A DNA stretch of 7,329 nt from an uncultured bacterium (GCA_900551915.1 URXT01000059.1:1-7329), one strand, 5' to 3'. Counted from the stretch's first letter, positions 1-6,938 are shown. Notes: generated by a model from the sequence alone, not told the origin. Made by a program: numbers and translations.

Positions 1-2
1 AT

Positions 3-293
3 GGCTTTGCCGGGCAAGTAATCTATAGTTTAAGCTGCAGCGGAAAGGGAAGATTCAGTTCGGGCAACACAATAAAAGTCAATCTACCCTGTAAATCAGA
101 TGTTGTATCAATTGATTTGAGTGGTAAGACCGGTGATGAGATAGGCTCAACTGGCAAGTTGCAAACAGCCCTTTATGAGAATTGCCTTCCTCAGTCCTGT
201 ATGTACTCAGTTAACACTTGTGCAACAGTCAATGTAAAGGGCAAGGAATCAACCTGGGTAAAAGTTAGTTCAACAGAAACTGGCTTAAATTAG
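3..293 (+). CDS. 3' end of a cysteine-rich, probably secreted protein of unknown function (partial)
   Basis: This is the last 96 codons of a gene whose start lies before the window. The frame is open from the first complete codon at position 3 to the TAG at 291-293, and a strong terminator follows 20 bases later, which supports a real gene end. The visible protein is rich in Ser, Gly, Thr, Asn, Lys and Val, with alternating beta-type stretches such as NTIKVNLPC, VVSIDLSG and ATVNVKG. It has five cysteines (in SLSC, LPC, ENC, QSC and NTC). No membrane segment or catalytic motif is visible. This composition is typical of an exported or surface domain, possibly disulfide-bonded, or of the globular C-terminal part of a pilin-like protein, but I do not recognise the family. 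The export idea is inference; that the frame is coding is moderately sure. Confidence 0.6.
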   Translation, partial: GFAGQVIYSLSCSGKGRFSSGNTIKVNLPCKSDVVSIDLSGKTGDEIGSTGKLQTALYENCLPQSCMYSVNTCATVNVKGKESTWVKVSSTETGLN

Positions 294-312
294 TCAAAAT
301 ACTTTTTGCTCT

Positions 313-339
313 AAAGGCGCTTGCTAGCAAGCGCCTTTT
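313..339 (+). terminator. Intrinsic terminator after the left-edge gene
   Basis: A perfect 11-bp stem (AAAGGCGCTTG paired with CAAGCGCCTTT) closes a four-base CTAG loop and runs into a short T tract at 336-339. The GC-rich core at 316-335 is a perfect palindrome in otherwise AT-rich DNA. It sits 20 bases after the TAG at 291-293 and before the glyS promoter, so it separates the two transcription units. Confidence 0.9.
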
Positions 340-351
340 CTATTTCCTTCC

Positions 352-379
352 TTTACATATAATTTTCACTGTGTATAAT
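352..379 (+). promoter_or_regulatory. Likely sigma-70-type promoter of glyS
   Basis: TTTACA (352-357, one mismatch to the -35 consensus) is separated by 16 bases from a perfect TATAAT (374-379). Transcription would begin near 386, giving a leader of about 26 bases to the glyS start. It lies just downstream of the preceding gene's terminator, so glyS most likely starts its own transcript. No riboswitch- or T-box-like leader would fit in this short space. Confidence 0.75.
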
Positions 380-411
380 ATTTTTGGAAAACTAGTTTTA
401 AAAGGCAGGAT

Positions 412-2469
412 ATGAGTAAATATTTATTGGAAATCGGAACAGAAGAATTACCTTACAGATTTATACCGTCGGCTGTAAATCAGCTTAAAAAACTTTTTGA
501 AGACTTTTTGAACGAAAATAAAGTTGGCTTTTCGGATGTAAAAGTTTATGCAACTCCGCGAAGGCTTGCCGTTATCGTTGACGGTTTGGAAAGTAAAAGC
601 CCGGATGAAGTTAAGGTTGTTAAGGGCCCGATTAAGAAGGTTGCCTATGACGAAAACGGCAATCTTTCAAAAGCAGGACTCGGTTTTGCCAATAAAAACG
701 GTGTTTTGCCGGAAGATTTGTATATCGAAAATGATTATGTCCATGCCAAAATTCAGATTAAAGGCAAATCTATTGTAGAACTTTTGCAGGAAAATGTTCC
801 GGCGCTTGTTCTAAAACTTCAAGGCTCTCACTTTATGAGATGGGCTGATAACGATGAAAAATTCTCACGTCCTATCAGATGGATTGTTTCTATTCTTGAC
901 AAAGAAGAAGTTAAAATAAAAATTATTGATAAAGAAAGTTCAAACGTTTCACGCGGTCACAGATTTGCGCAGCAAAGCGTTGTAATCGGACATCCTGATG
1001 ATTATGTTGAATTAATGCGTAATTGCTGTGTTATTGTTGACCAAAATGAACGCAGACAGCGGATTATTGACCGTGCGAAGGAGGAGGCTGCAAAATACGG
1101 GGCTGAACCTTATTATACAGAGGATTTGCTTGAAGAAGTTACTTATATCACAGAATATCCAGTTCCCGCAGTTTGCGATTTCAGCGAAGAATATCTTAAG
1201 CTTCCGGAAGAACTTGTTGTAACAGTTATGGCTGTTCATCAGAGATATTTTGCGCTTTACAAGGATGGAAAACTTATCAACAAGTTTATTACAATGACAA
1301 ACTATCTTGGAGATGAGTTTGAAAATATTAAAGCCGGAAATGTACGCGTAATCAAAGCAAGGCTTGATGATGCAGTATTTTTCTTTAATGAAGATACCAA
1401 AAAGCCGCTTGAAGCTTATGTTGAAGACTTAAAAGGAATTACCTTCCAAAAAGGCATGGGTTCAATGTTTGATAAAGCGCAGCGTCTTGTTTCTTTATCA
1501 AAAACTATTTGCGCTCAATTAGGAATTTCTGATTCTCGGACAATTGAACGTACAGCACTGCTTTGCAAGGCTGATTTGACAACAAATCTTGTTTTTGAAT
1601 TTACTGAACTTCAAGGATATATCGGTGCTGACTACGCGCGAGTGTCAGGCGAAGTTGAGACGGTTTGCGAAGGGATTAAGGAACATTATTTCCCTCTCAA
1701 TGCTGAAAGTGAAACTGCAAAAGGCAAAGAAGGCCAGATTGTTGGAATTGCAGATAAAATTGACACCATAGCAGCGGTTTTTGCGGAAGGCAAAAAGCCG
1801 ACGGGTTCCTCTGACCCTCTCGGTGTAAGACGTGCGGCTTTAGGTATTATCAGGACAATTCTTGCAAATAATTTGAAGATTGATTTAGTTCAACTGATTG
1901 AAGAAACTTTATTAAACCTTCCGGTTCAGTTTGAAGGCTCATCAATTGTCGATAAATTCAAAAAAGCCGCCGGTGATTGCGTTGGAAGAGTTTCCGGCAA
2001 AGTTACCGCTGAAATTAATGAGTTCATTGTTCAAAGGCTGATTATTTTCCTTTCTGATGAATATCCAAAGAATGTTTTGGAAGCATGCGCTGCAAACAAA
2101 AATCCTCTTGTTGATTTGACGGATTACGTTGAACGCGTAAAAGTTGTTTCAACTCTTGACGCTCCGGCTATGCTTGAAAGCGCAAATCGTGTAAGCCGCT
2201 TACTAAAAGAACCTGTTTCTGCAACTGTTAACAGAAATCTTTTTAATGTTCCGGCCGAAAATATGCTTTTAGAACAAATCAACACTGTTAATGCAAAAGA
2301 TTACGCACAATATTTAAAACAACTTGAAGAAATCAATCCGTCTGTTGAAAAATTCTTTAATGATGTTCTTGTCATGGACAAAGATGAAAAAATTAAACAA
2401 AACAGACTTGCTTTACTTTCATTATTGAAGCAAAAGTACGATTACATTTGCGATTTCAGTAAATTATAA
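412..2469 (+). CDS. glyS: Glycyl-tRNA synthetase, beta subunit
   Basis: This is the beta chain of the bacterial alpha2-beta2 glycyl-tRNA synthetase, which in the cytoplasm charges tRNA-Gly with glycine using ATP. The beta chain mainly binds the tRNA. At 685 residues it is close to the usual length (about 690). Family landmarks appear in order: the N-terminal EIGTEELP (7-14), FSRPIRW (151-157), RGHRF (181-185), MAVHQRYF (273-280), the HD-like segment with CKADL (385-389), SSDPLGVRRAALG (466-478), and a C-terminal DALR-type anticodon-binding region from about 565 to 670. The ATG at 412 gives the family-typical start MSKYLLEIGTEELP. It has AAAGG (401-405) six bases upstream. No frameshift or missing block is seen. 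The partner gene glyQ is not beside it: the upstream neighbour is an unrelated gene behind a terminator. The assignment is near certain. Confidence 0.98.
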   Translation: MSKYLLEIGTEELPYRFIPSAVNQLKKLFEDFLNENKVGFSDVKVYATPRRLAVIVDGLESKSPDEVKVVKGPIKKVAYDENGNLSKAGLGFANKNGVLPEDLYIENDYVHAKIQIKGKSIVELLQENVPALVLKLQGSHFMRWADNDEKFSRPIRWIVSILDKEEVKIKIIDKESSNVSRGHRFAQQSVVIGHPDDYVELMRNCCVIVDQNERRQRIIDRAKEEAAKYGAEPYYTEDLLEEVTYITEYPVPAVCDFSEEYLKLPEELVVTVMAVHQRYFALYKDGKLINKFITMTNYLGDEFENIKAGNVRVIKARLDDAVFFFNEDTKKPLEAYVEDLKGITFQKGMGSMFDKAQRLVSLSKTICAQLGISDSRTIERTALLCKADLTTNLVFEFTELQGYIGADYARVSGEVETVCEGIKEHYFPLNAESETAKGKEGQIVGIADKIDTIAAVFAEGKKPTGSSDPLGVRRAALGIIRTILANNLKIDLVQLIEETLLNLPVQFEGSSIVDKFKKAAGDCVGRVSGKVTAEINEFIVQRLIIFLSDEYPKNVLEACAANKNPLVDLTDYVERVKVVSTLDAPAMLESANRVSRLLKEPVSATVNRNLFNVPAENMLLEQINTVNAKDYAQYLKQLEEINPSVEKFFNDVLVMDKDEKIKQNRLALLSLLKQKYDYICDFSKL

Positions 2470-2507
2470 AGATTTGTAAATAAACTGACAAAAATGGTAA
2501 ATTATTT

Positions 2508-2535
2508 TTTTCAGGGAATTTTATAATGGTACAAT
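2508..2535 (+). promoter_or_regulatory. Possible extended -10 promoter for the small gene at 2582
   Basis: TGGTACAAT (2527-2535) has the extended -10 form TGnTAnnnT. A TTTTCA at 2508-2513 (four of six bases of the -35 consensus) lies 16 bases upstream of TACAAT. An overlapping TATAAT at 2522-2527 is a competing -10 without a good -35. No clear terminator hairpin follows glyS, so read-through from glyS is also possible. Confidence 0.4.
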
Positions 2536-2581
2536 AGAAGAAACAAAAATTAAGTGTAGTAAATCTAGAGGTAAACATCAA

Positions 2582-2896
2582 ATGCTTAACAGGCTTAAAA
2601 ATCTCAAAATAGTTAAAAATTTGAAACAAAATTTATCGCCGAAATTACGCTGGCTGATGTTTGCCCATGACAATAGCGACAAATCTTCTGCCGAATATAT
2701 CAGGATGATTACAGGCGTTGAAGATTTGAAATCCAATTCTGACGAACTAAGGCTGGAAGCAATGGTCAGAGAACAGCTCAAAGAAGAGTTCCCGAATATT
2801 GAGAACATGAAATCTTATGAGCTATTAGTAGATGCAGTTATGCACAATTTAAAGAAAAAACAGCTTCAAGCCACCGATAACATTGATTTTTCATAA
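2582..2896 (+). CDS. Small hypothetical protein, charged and mainly helical
   Basis: A 104-residue protein that I do not recognise. Its N-terminus is basic (MLNRLKNLKIVKNLKQ), followed by a short aromatic stretch (LRWLMF, about 22-27). The remainder is strongly charged and looks largely helical, with Glu/Lys/Leu-rich segments (about 46-72 and 76-95). There is no signal peptide, membrane segment, cysteine pair or metal-binding motif, so it is probably cytoplasmic. The ATG at 2582 has AGAGG (2567-2571) ten bases upstream, a modest but acceptable ribosome site. A strong terminator lies about 50 bases after the stop, so it seems to end its own transcript. It could be a lineage-restricted protein. 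The coding call is fairly sure; the function is unknown. The overlapping minus-strand frame has no such signals. Confidence 0.7.
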   Translation: MLNRLKNLKIVKNLKQNLSPKLRWLMFAHDNSDKSSAEYIRMITGVEDLKSNSDELRLEAMVREQLKEEFPNIENMKSYELLVDAVMHNLKKKQLQATDNIDFS

Positions 2897-2946
2897 AATC
2901 TTTTTTATTTAAATGTTATCAATATGCAGTAATTCTGCAACATACA

Positions 2947-2976
2947 AATAATACCTCTTCGGGGGTGTTATTTTTT
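2947..2976 (+). terminator. Intrinsic terminator capped by a UUCG tetraloop
   Basis: An 11-bp stem (AATAATACCTC paired with GGGGTGTTATT, two G-U pairs) closes on a C(TTCG)G tetraloop, one of the most stable RNA loops known, and ends in a run of six T (2971-2976). It lies about 50 bases after the stop of the 2582-2896 gene and before the Shine-Dalgarno site of the next gene, so it separates the two units. Confidence 0.88.
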
Positions 2977-3026
2977 GTTTAAAGAGGGTATTTTATCTTA
3001 GGCTGACACATTAAGGAGAAATAAAC

Positions 3027-3263
3027 ATGACAACTACAATTATCGGTGTTGATTTGGAAAACAGACTTGAAACGGCTATTGAATTCCAAAAGATAATAAC
3101 TGAACATGGCTGCGAAATCAGAACTAGAATTGGACTTCACCCTTCAATGAGCGAGGTTTGTCTGAACCGCGGGATTATCCTTCTTGAGGTGAGCGGAAGC
3201 GGTGAACATCTGATTGAAAAGCTAAAAAAGCATTGGACGGTTCAGCTTATGACTTTTGAGTAA
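3027..3263 (+). CDS. Small ACT-like protein, TM1266 / iron-only hydrogenase system regulator type
   Basis: A 78-residue single-domain protein with an apparent beta-alpha-beta-beta-alpha-beta (ferredoxin/ACT-like) order: strand 3-9 (TTIIGVD), helix 12-27, strand 29-36 (CEIRTRIG), strand 49-55 (GIILLEV), helix 58-69 and strand 71-77. Length, order and the RTRIG-LH and ILLEVSG stretches resemble the TM1266 family, often annotated 'putative iron-only hydrogenase system regulator' and commonly found near FeFe-hydrogenase maturation genes. The family name is from memory of its pattern, not a search. It has no DNA-binding helix-turn-helix, so any regulatory role would be by ligand or partner binding. 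Start choice is firm: AAGGAG (3013-3018) lies eight bases before the ATG. No hydrogenase gene is in the window, so here it stands alone. A generic ACT-domain protein is the alternative. Confidence 0.75.
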   Translation: MTTTIIGVDLENRLETAIEFQKIITEHGCEIRTRIGLHPSMSEVCLNRGIILLEVSGSGEHLIEKLKKHWTVQLMTFE

Positions 3264-3309
3264 GAAATATTTTAAAAATAAACTTTTGTAAATATTGAAT
3301 TATCAAACT

Positions 3310-3330
3310 AGCAAAAAATATTTTTTAGCT
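3310..3330. repeat. A-tract/T-tract palindrome before the nucleotidase gene
   Basis: Six A, TA, six T (3313-3326) form a perfect 14-bp palindrome, flanked by AGC/GCT that also pairs if one base (3327) is bulged. It lies in the 91-base gap between the ACT-like gene and the nucleotidase gene. It could be a bent-DNA or promoter element: TTGAAT (3295-3300) lies 18 bases upstream of TATTTT (3319-3324). It could also be a weak terminator. The sequence does not decide between these. Confidence 0.3.
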
Positions 3331-3354
3331 GTGTTCTAAATATCGGGACAAAAA

Positions 3355-4902
3355 ATGATAACGCCCGTAAATGCATATAAAACCACGAATTTGATACCGC
3401 AGACAGTCCTTGCAAATTCGCCGAATAAATGCGATAAAGAAAAGCAGCCTGTAAGGACAAGCATATTTTACATTAATGATTTTCATGGCAAATCCATAAA
3501 TATTGAAAGGACGATGACAGCATCTAATGCTTTTGATAATTTTACACCGTCCAAACCGGAGGATAGACTGAAATTCTCTTCAGGCGATATTCAGCTTGGC
3601 GAAATCGAGCAGGTAAACGAGGTCGCTGTTGCCGGACAAAATGCACTTCATATAATGGCTTCGGCAATGGGAAACCACGAATATGATATGCCGAAAAGTA
3701 TTCACAAGATTATTCCCGATATGAAATATAAACTTCTTGCCTGCAATATTGATATAAGACCAGAGTATCCGCTCTCTAAAAAGGTTGAAAAATCATATAT
3801 ACAAGAAGTGAACGGGCATAAATACGGCGTTATCGGAACGTCCCCGACAGACTTGATTTCCCGGTTAAAATACAGCAGATTATTTGAAAAACACGAAATT
3901 CATAACATTGATAAAACAATAGATGATATTCAACAAGAGGTTGATAAATTAAAATCCCAGGGAATTAATAAAATAATTCTTCTTTCACATCTCGGCTATG
4001 GTTACGATAGAAAAGTTGCGCAAAAAACTGACGGTATTGATGTAATTCTCGGCGGACATTCACACAATCTTGTTCTGGATGTAAAAGAAGGGGAAAATCT
4101 GCTTTATGATAAATCCGGAAATCCTGTTGTAATTACTCAGGCCGGCCGCGACGGAAAATATTTCGGTGTTCTGAACCTGGAATTCGACCAGAACGGTGTG
4201 ATTAAAAAAGTTCAGAATAATGTGACGCCGACAAGAGGCTTCAAACGCAATGCGCCTCTCAGATATATGTTTGAAAAGATTCTTGGCAAACCGGAAATTG
4301 TTGGTGTTGTAAAATCCGCACCTCCGCCGATTACTAATGATTTAACTGACCCGAACCCGCATGCACAATTTATTGTTGATTGTATGCGAAAAGAACTTGA
4401 TGCTGATATTGCGCTTTTGAGCGCGGCAAACGTAAGAGGCTACTTTGAAAGCGGCAACCTTGATACAAGAGTTCTGGAAGATATGTCGCCTTTCAAAAAT
4501 AATCTTACAATAACACCATACACAGAAAAAGAAATCGTTGAGGCTCTAAAAGCAACCGCAAAATCAGTTGTAAACATGAATAACAAACCCGGTATTATTC
4601 ATCCGTCCGGCTTGCGCTACTGCATAGATAAAAACGGCGATATTTCAAATTTATATTTTATTGACAAAGACGGAAAACAAACCAAAATTGATATAGAACA
4701 TCCCCGTGAAGACAAAATCTACAGAACAGTAATAAATGATTATTATGCAATGGGTAAGGATAATTTATCAATGCTTAACAAGATAGATTGGGCTGAAAAG
4801 ATTTTTGATTTTGATTTTACCAAGTGCGTGAAAGACCATTTCAAAAAAGACCAAACTCCTGTTGAAATAAAAGATGACGGAAGAATTACATTTATAGACT
4901 AA
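3355..4902 (+). CDS. UshA / 5'-nucleotidase family metallophosphoesterase
   Basis: A 515-residue enzyme with the two-domain layout of UshA-type 5'-nucleotidases, which remove phosphate from nucleotides or split UDP-sugars using two bound metal ions. The N-terminal metallophosphoesterase domain carries all the expected motifs: NDFHG (D42, H44), SGDIQLG (D78), GNHEYD (N107, catalytic-type H108), LSHLGY (H212) and GGHSHN (H235, H237). The C-terminal substrate-binding domain (about 327-480) has the family-like LLSAANVRG and SPFKNNLTI stretches and PSGLRY (417-422), and the chain ends in DDGRITFI. The exact substrate cannot be read from sequence. The first 34 residues show no hydrophobic Sec signal peptide, unlike periplasmic or wall-anchored relatives. 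An in-frame stop at 3337-3339 prevents extension to an upstream ATG. The ribosome site is weak (GGGA at 3345-3348). It converges with the membrane gene at 4952-5716. Confidence 0.92.
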   Translation: MITPVNAYKTTNLIPQTVLANSPNKCDKEKQPVRTSIFYINDFHGKSINIERTMTASNAFDNFTPSKPEDRLKFSSGDIQLGEIEQVNEVAVAGQNALHIMASAMGNHEYDMPKSIHKIIPDMKYKLLACNIDIRPEYPLSKKVEKSYIQEVNGHKYGVIGTSPTDLISRLKYSRLFEKHEIHNIDKTIDDIQQEVDKLKSQGINKIILLSHLGYGYDRKVAQKTDGIDVILGGHSHNLVLDVKEGENLLYDKSGNPVVITQAGRDGKYFGVLNLEFDQNGVIKKVQNNVTPTRGFKRNAPLRYMFEKILGKPEIVGVVKSAPPPITNDLTDPNPHAQFIVDCMRKELDADIALLSAANVRGYFESGNLDTRVLEDMSPFKNNLTITPYTEKEIVEALKATAKSVVNMNNKPGIIHPSGLRYCIDKNGDISNLYFIDKDGKQTKIDIEHPREDKIYRTVINDYYAMGKDNLSMLNKIDWAEKIFDFDFTKCVKDHFKKDQTPVEIKDDGRITFID

Positions 4903-4932
4903 AAAACAGGTTTCTTGATAGAAACCTGTTTT
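4903..4932. terminator. Bidirectional terminator shared by two convergent genes
   Basis: A perfect 12-bp stem (AAAACAGGTTTC paired with GAAACCTGTTTT) closes a six-base TTGATA loop. It begins directly after the nucleotidase stop codon and ends about 20 bases from the 3' end of the minus-strand membrane gene. The plus strand exits into TTTT (4929-4932) and AT-rich DNA. The minus strand exits into six T (complement of 4901-4906). It can therefore stop transcription from both sides. Confidence 0.9.
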
Positions 4933-4951
4933 AATAATTATTTATTAAATC

Positions 4952-5716
4952 TTAAACATCTTCTTCTATTTTTATACGATTGTAATAAATATTTGCAATT
5001 TCATAGGTGCAGGCAAATCCTATTAGCTGTGTAATATACATTAATATAGCTGTTCCAATAAAATTAATTGTAACATTACCGGCAGCCATAGTATATATTA
5101 TTTTTGCAGCAAAGATTAAAGGCAGCGCTATAAGTATAATTTTCAAATAAAGAAAGAATACCGGTACAAATATTTTCGGAATGTATGCAAATACGTTTCC
5201 AAAATTGAGATTACCTTTAATTGTATATGTTTCAGCAAACTTTGCATAAATAATTGGGAACGAAAATGCGTAACAAAAAAGAATTATAATAGAAACAAGA
5301 ATAAAAATAAGTCCTAATAGAGGTATTGCTGACAACATGTTAAGAACAATGCCTAAAGCAAACCATATAAGCGACCAAAGAATTATAAACCCGAGCCAGC
5401 TCCAAAAGTGCGAAAATATATTTAGATTAATTTCCGGCATAATTTGTATAGCCTTTACTTTTTCAATATTATCTTCTCTGTCACGATAAACGCAAAATTT
5501 AACTGAATTATGCAAAAAATGAAGGGTGTAAAGATTTGATGTTATAGTTAAAATAATTGCGACTGGCAATAAAATCAATATCAACATAGCATTGTCGTGA
5601 GGAACAAGCTGAAGAATCAACCCCACTAATACTAACGAAATGAGAAAGATTTGTTTTTGAACAACATTTTTCCCTTTAAAAATCTTTTGAAAACCTTCAA
5701 TCAAACCTCCAGTCAT
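4952..5716 (-). CDS. Multi-pass integral membrane protein, about six helices, unknown function
   Basis: A 254-residue, very hydrophobic protein with about six membrane spans: roughly residues 22-39, 43-65, 106-128, 131-155, 182-206 and 216-240. A charged loop (about 73-98, with YRDREDNIEKVK) separates the first pair from the rest, and the C-terminus is acidic (KIEEDV). The amphipathic N-terminus (MTGGLIEGFQKIFKGK) and the segment YAKFAETYTIKGNLNFGNVFAYI resemble the DUF4013-type group of bacterial and archaeal membrane proteins, but that is only a resemblance. No transporter, protease or enzyme motif is visible. The start is supported by AAAGGAA (complement of 5724-5730) seven bases upstream of the ATG. 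It is the only minus-strand gene in the window. It converges on the nucleotidase gene and diverges from prfB. The coding call is firm; the function is not known. Confidence 0.88.
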   Translation of the reverse strand: MTGGLIEGFQKIFKGKNVVQKQIFLISLVLVGLILQLVPHDNAMLILILLPVAIILTITSNLYTLHFLHNSVKFCVYRDREDNIEKVKAIQIMPEINLNIFSHFWSWLGFIILWSLIWFALGIVLNMLSAIPLLGLIFILVSIIILFCYAFSFPIIYAKFAETYTIKGNLNFGNVFAYIPKIFVPVFFLYLKIILIALPLIFAAKIIYTMAAGNVTINFIGTAILMYITQLIGFACTYEIANIYYNRIKIEEDV

Positions 5717-5749
5717 AAAATTTTTCCTTTCAAATTAAGTAATAACATA

Positions 5750-5757
5750 ATTATAAT
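5750..5757. promoter_or_regulatory. Symmetrical -10-like box between divergent genes
   Basis: ATTATAAT is its own reverse complement, so TATAAT can be read on the minus strand (5750-5755, about 33 bases upstream of the membrane gene start) and on the plus strand (5752-5757, toward prfB). No good -35 box lies at the right distance on either strand (the best for the minus strand is TTTATT, complement of 5772-5777). In such AT-rich DNA the match may be chance. Confidence 0.25.
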
Positions 5758-5777
5758 ATGTTTATTCAAATAATAAA

Positions 5778-5797
5778 TATATTATATTATATTATAT
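5778..5797. repeat. Perfect (TATAT)4 microsatellite upstream of prfB
   Basis: Four exact tandem copies of TATAT occupy the gap between the divergent membrane gene and prfB, ending 44 bases before the prfB start. The repeat contains -10-like hexamers in several registers. If copy number varies, promoter spacing or strength for prfB could change. That effect is inference; the repeat itself is plain. Confidence 0.8.
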
Positions 5798-5825
5798 GGC
5801 CCCCTCTTTATGGTGTAAATTTTTC

Positions 5826-5852
5826 ATGTTAAAATTCTCGTATGGAAACTGA
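5826..5852 (+). other. Possible short leader ORF ending in TGA across the prfB start
   Basis: ATG at 5826 opens an eight-codon frame (MLKFSYGN) that ends at TGA 5850-5852, overlapping the first codons of prfB in another frame. TGA is read only by release factor 2, the product of prfB, so slow termination here could in principle affect prfB initiation. No convincing Shine-Dalgarno site precedes it, and so short a frame can arise by chance. Confidence 0.15.
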
Positions 5853-6934
5853 ACTAAAACAAATTTTAAACACACTAGCACCTCGCTGCAAAAAAATAAA
5901 GGAGTGTCTTTGACCCTGCCGGTCTGGAAAATAAATTAACAACCTTAGAACAAGAAATGCAGCAGCCTGATATCTGGTCTGATAAAAATAAAGTTTCAAA
6001 ATTAGGCGCTGAGATTAAAGAAATTAAAGAAAATCTCACAATGCTTTCAAACTGGCAAGCTGTGCTTGAAGATGCGGAAATTTCACTTGAAATGCAGGAC
6101 GAAGAATTAATTTCAGAGTCGTTTGCCCGTGCAAAAATTCTTGAAAAAGAAGTTGATAAATTTGAAATTCAACTTATGCTTGGCGGCGAATATGATGAAG
6201 CTGATGCCATATTAACGATTAATGCAGGCGCAGGCGGAACAGATGCGCAGGATTGGGCAAGCCTGCTTTTGCGAATGTATATGCGCTGGGCTGAAAATAA
6301 AGGATGGAAGGTTGATTTGCTGGATAAGCTTGATGGTGATGAGGCAGGCATAAAATCAGCTACAATAAAAATTTCAGGGAAATACGCATTTGGCTATGCA
6401 AAAGCAGAAAAAGGCGTTCACAGGCTGGTTAGAATTTCACCGTTTAATGCAAACGGAAAACGCCAGACAAGCTTTGCTTCTCTGGAAGTTTCTCCGATAA
6501 TTGAAGATTTTGAAAAGACAATAACAATCCCGCCGGAGGAATTGGAGATTGATACAATGCGTTCGGGCGGTGCAGGGGGCCAGAATGTTAATAAAGTGGA
6601 AACTGCAGTCAGAATTCTTCACAAACCGACCGGAATTGTTGTCAAATGCCAGCAGGAGCGTTCACAATTACAAAACAAAGAAAACGCAATGCAAATTTTG
6701 GCTTCAAAACTTCTTGCAATCCGCCAGGCCGAACATGAAAAGAAACTTGCGGATTTGAAGGGTGAAAATGTTGATATAAATTTCGGTTCACAAATCCGTT
6801 CATATGTTTTTCATCCGTATAAAATGGTCAAAGACCACCGCACAGGTTTTGAAGTCGGCAATGTCGATGCCGTAATGGATGGTGAAATAGATGATTTCAT
6901 TGATTCTTATTTAAAAAGCAAGGCTGCAAATTGA
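5842..6934 (+). CDS. prfB: Peptide chain release factor 2, made by +1 programmed frameshift
   Basis: RF2 recognises UAA and UGA stop codons on the ribosome and triggers release of the finished protein. The zero frame starts at ATG 5842 and runs 23 codons (from METELKQIL to KECL) to an in-frame TGA at 5911-5913. Shifting +1 at CTT-TGA-C joins codon GAC (5912-5914), giving DPAGLENKL and then the typical RF2 helix with QQPDIW. The product is about 363 residues, the normal RF2 length. Key motifs in the joined protein are [11 protein letters not shown] (129-139), the stop-codon-reading tripeptide SPF (199-201), which marks RF2 rather than RF1, and the catalytic GGQ (245-247). An in-frame TAA at 5830-5832 excludes an earlier start, and no good Shine-Dalgarno site precedes 5842. 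An annotation starting at ATG 5957 would lose 38 residues. Very sure of both gene and frameshift. Confidence 0.96.
5898..5914 (+). promoter_or_regulatory. RF2 programmed +1 frameshift signal
   Basis: An internal Shine-Dalgarno-like AAGGAG (5899-5904) is followed by three bases and then CTT TGA C (5908-5914). Spacing and slippery sequence match the well-studied prfB site of E. coli (AGGGGG, three bases, CTT TGA C). When RF2 is scarce the ribosome pauses at TGA and slips onto TTT, restoring RF2 synthesis. This is autoregulation of release factor level; that mechanism is established for the family. Confidence 0.95.
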
Positions 6935-6938
6935 TAAC

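Noticed and set aside
2485..2527. CTGACA (2485-2490) as the -35 box for TATAAT at 2522-2527
   Set aside because: The spacing is 31 bases, far beyond the usual 16-18.
2578..2808. Minus-strand frame of 76 codons opposite the small gene at 2582
   Set aside because: It is a shadow: Ser/Leu-rich low-complexity product, no upstream signals, and the plus-strand gene has a ribosome site and terminator.
3313..3326. A6-TA-T6 palindrome as an intrinsic terminator for the ACT-like gene
   Set aside because: The stem is entirely A-T with no GC core and no separate T tail, so it would be a poor terminator. It is kept only as a low-confidence repeat.
5905..5913. prfB as a pseudogene broken by the in-frame TGA
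   Set aside because: The TGA sits in the exact RF2 frameshift context with correct spacing from AAGGAG, and the downstream protein is intact, so it is a regulated frameshift and not a mutation.
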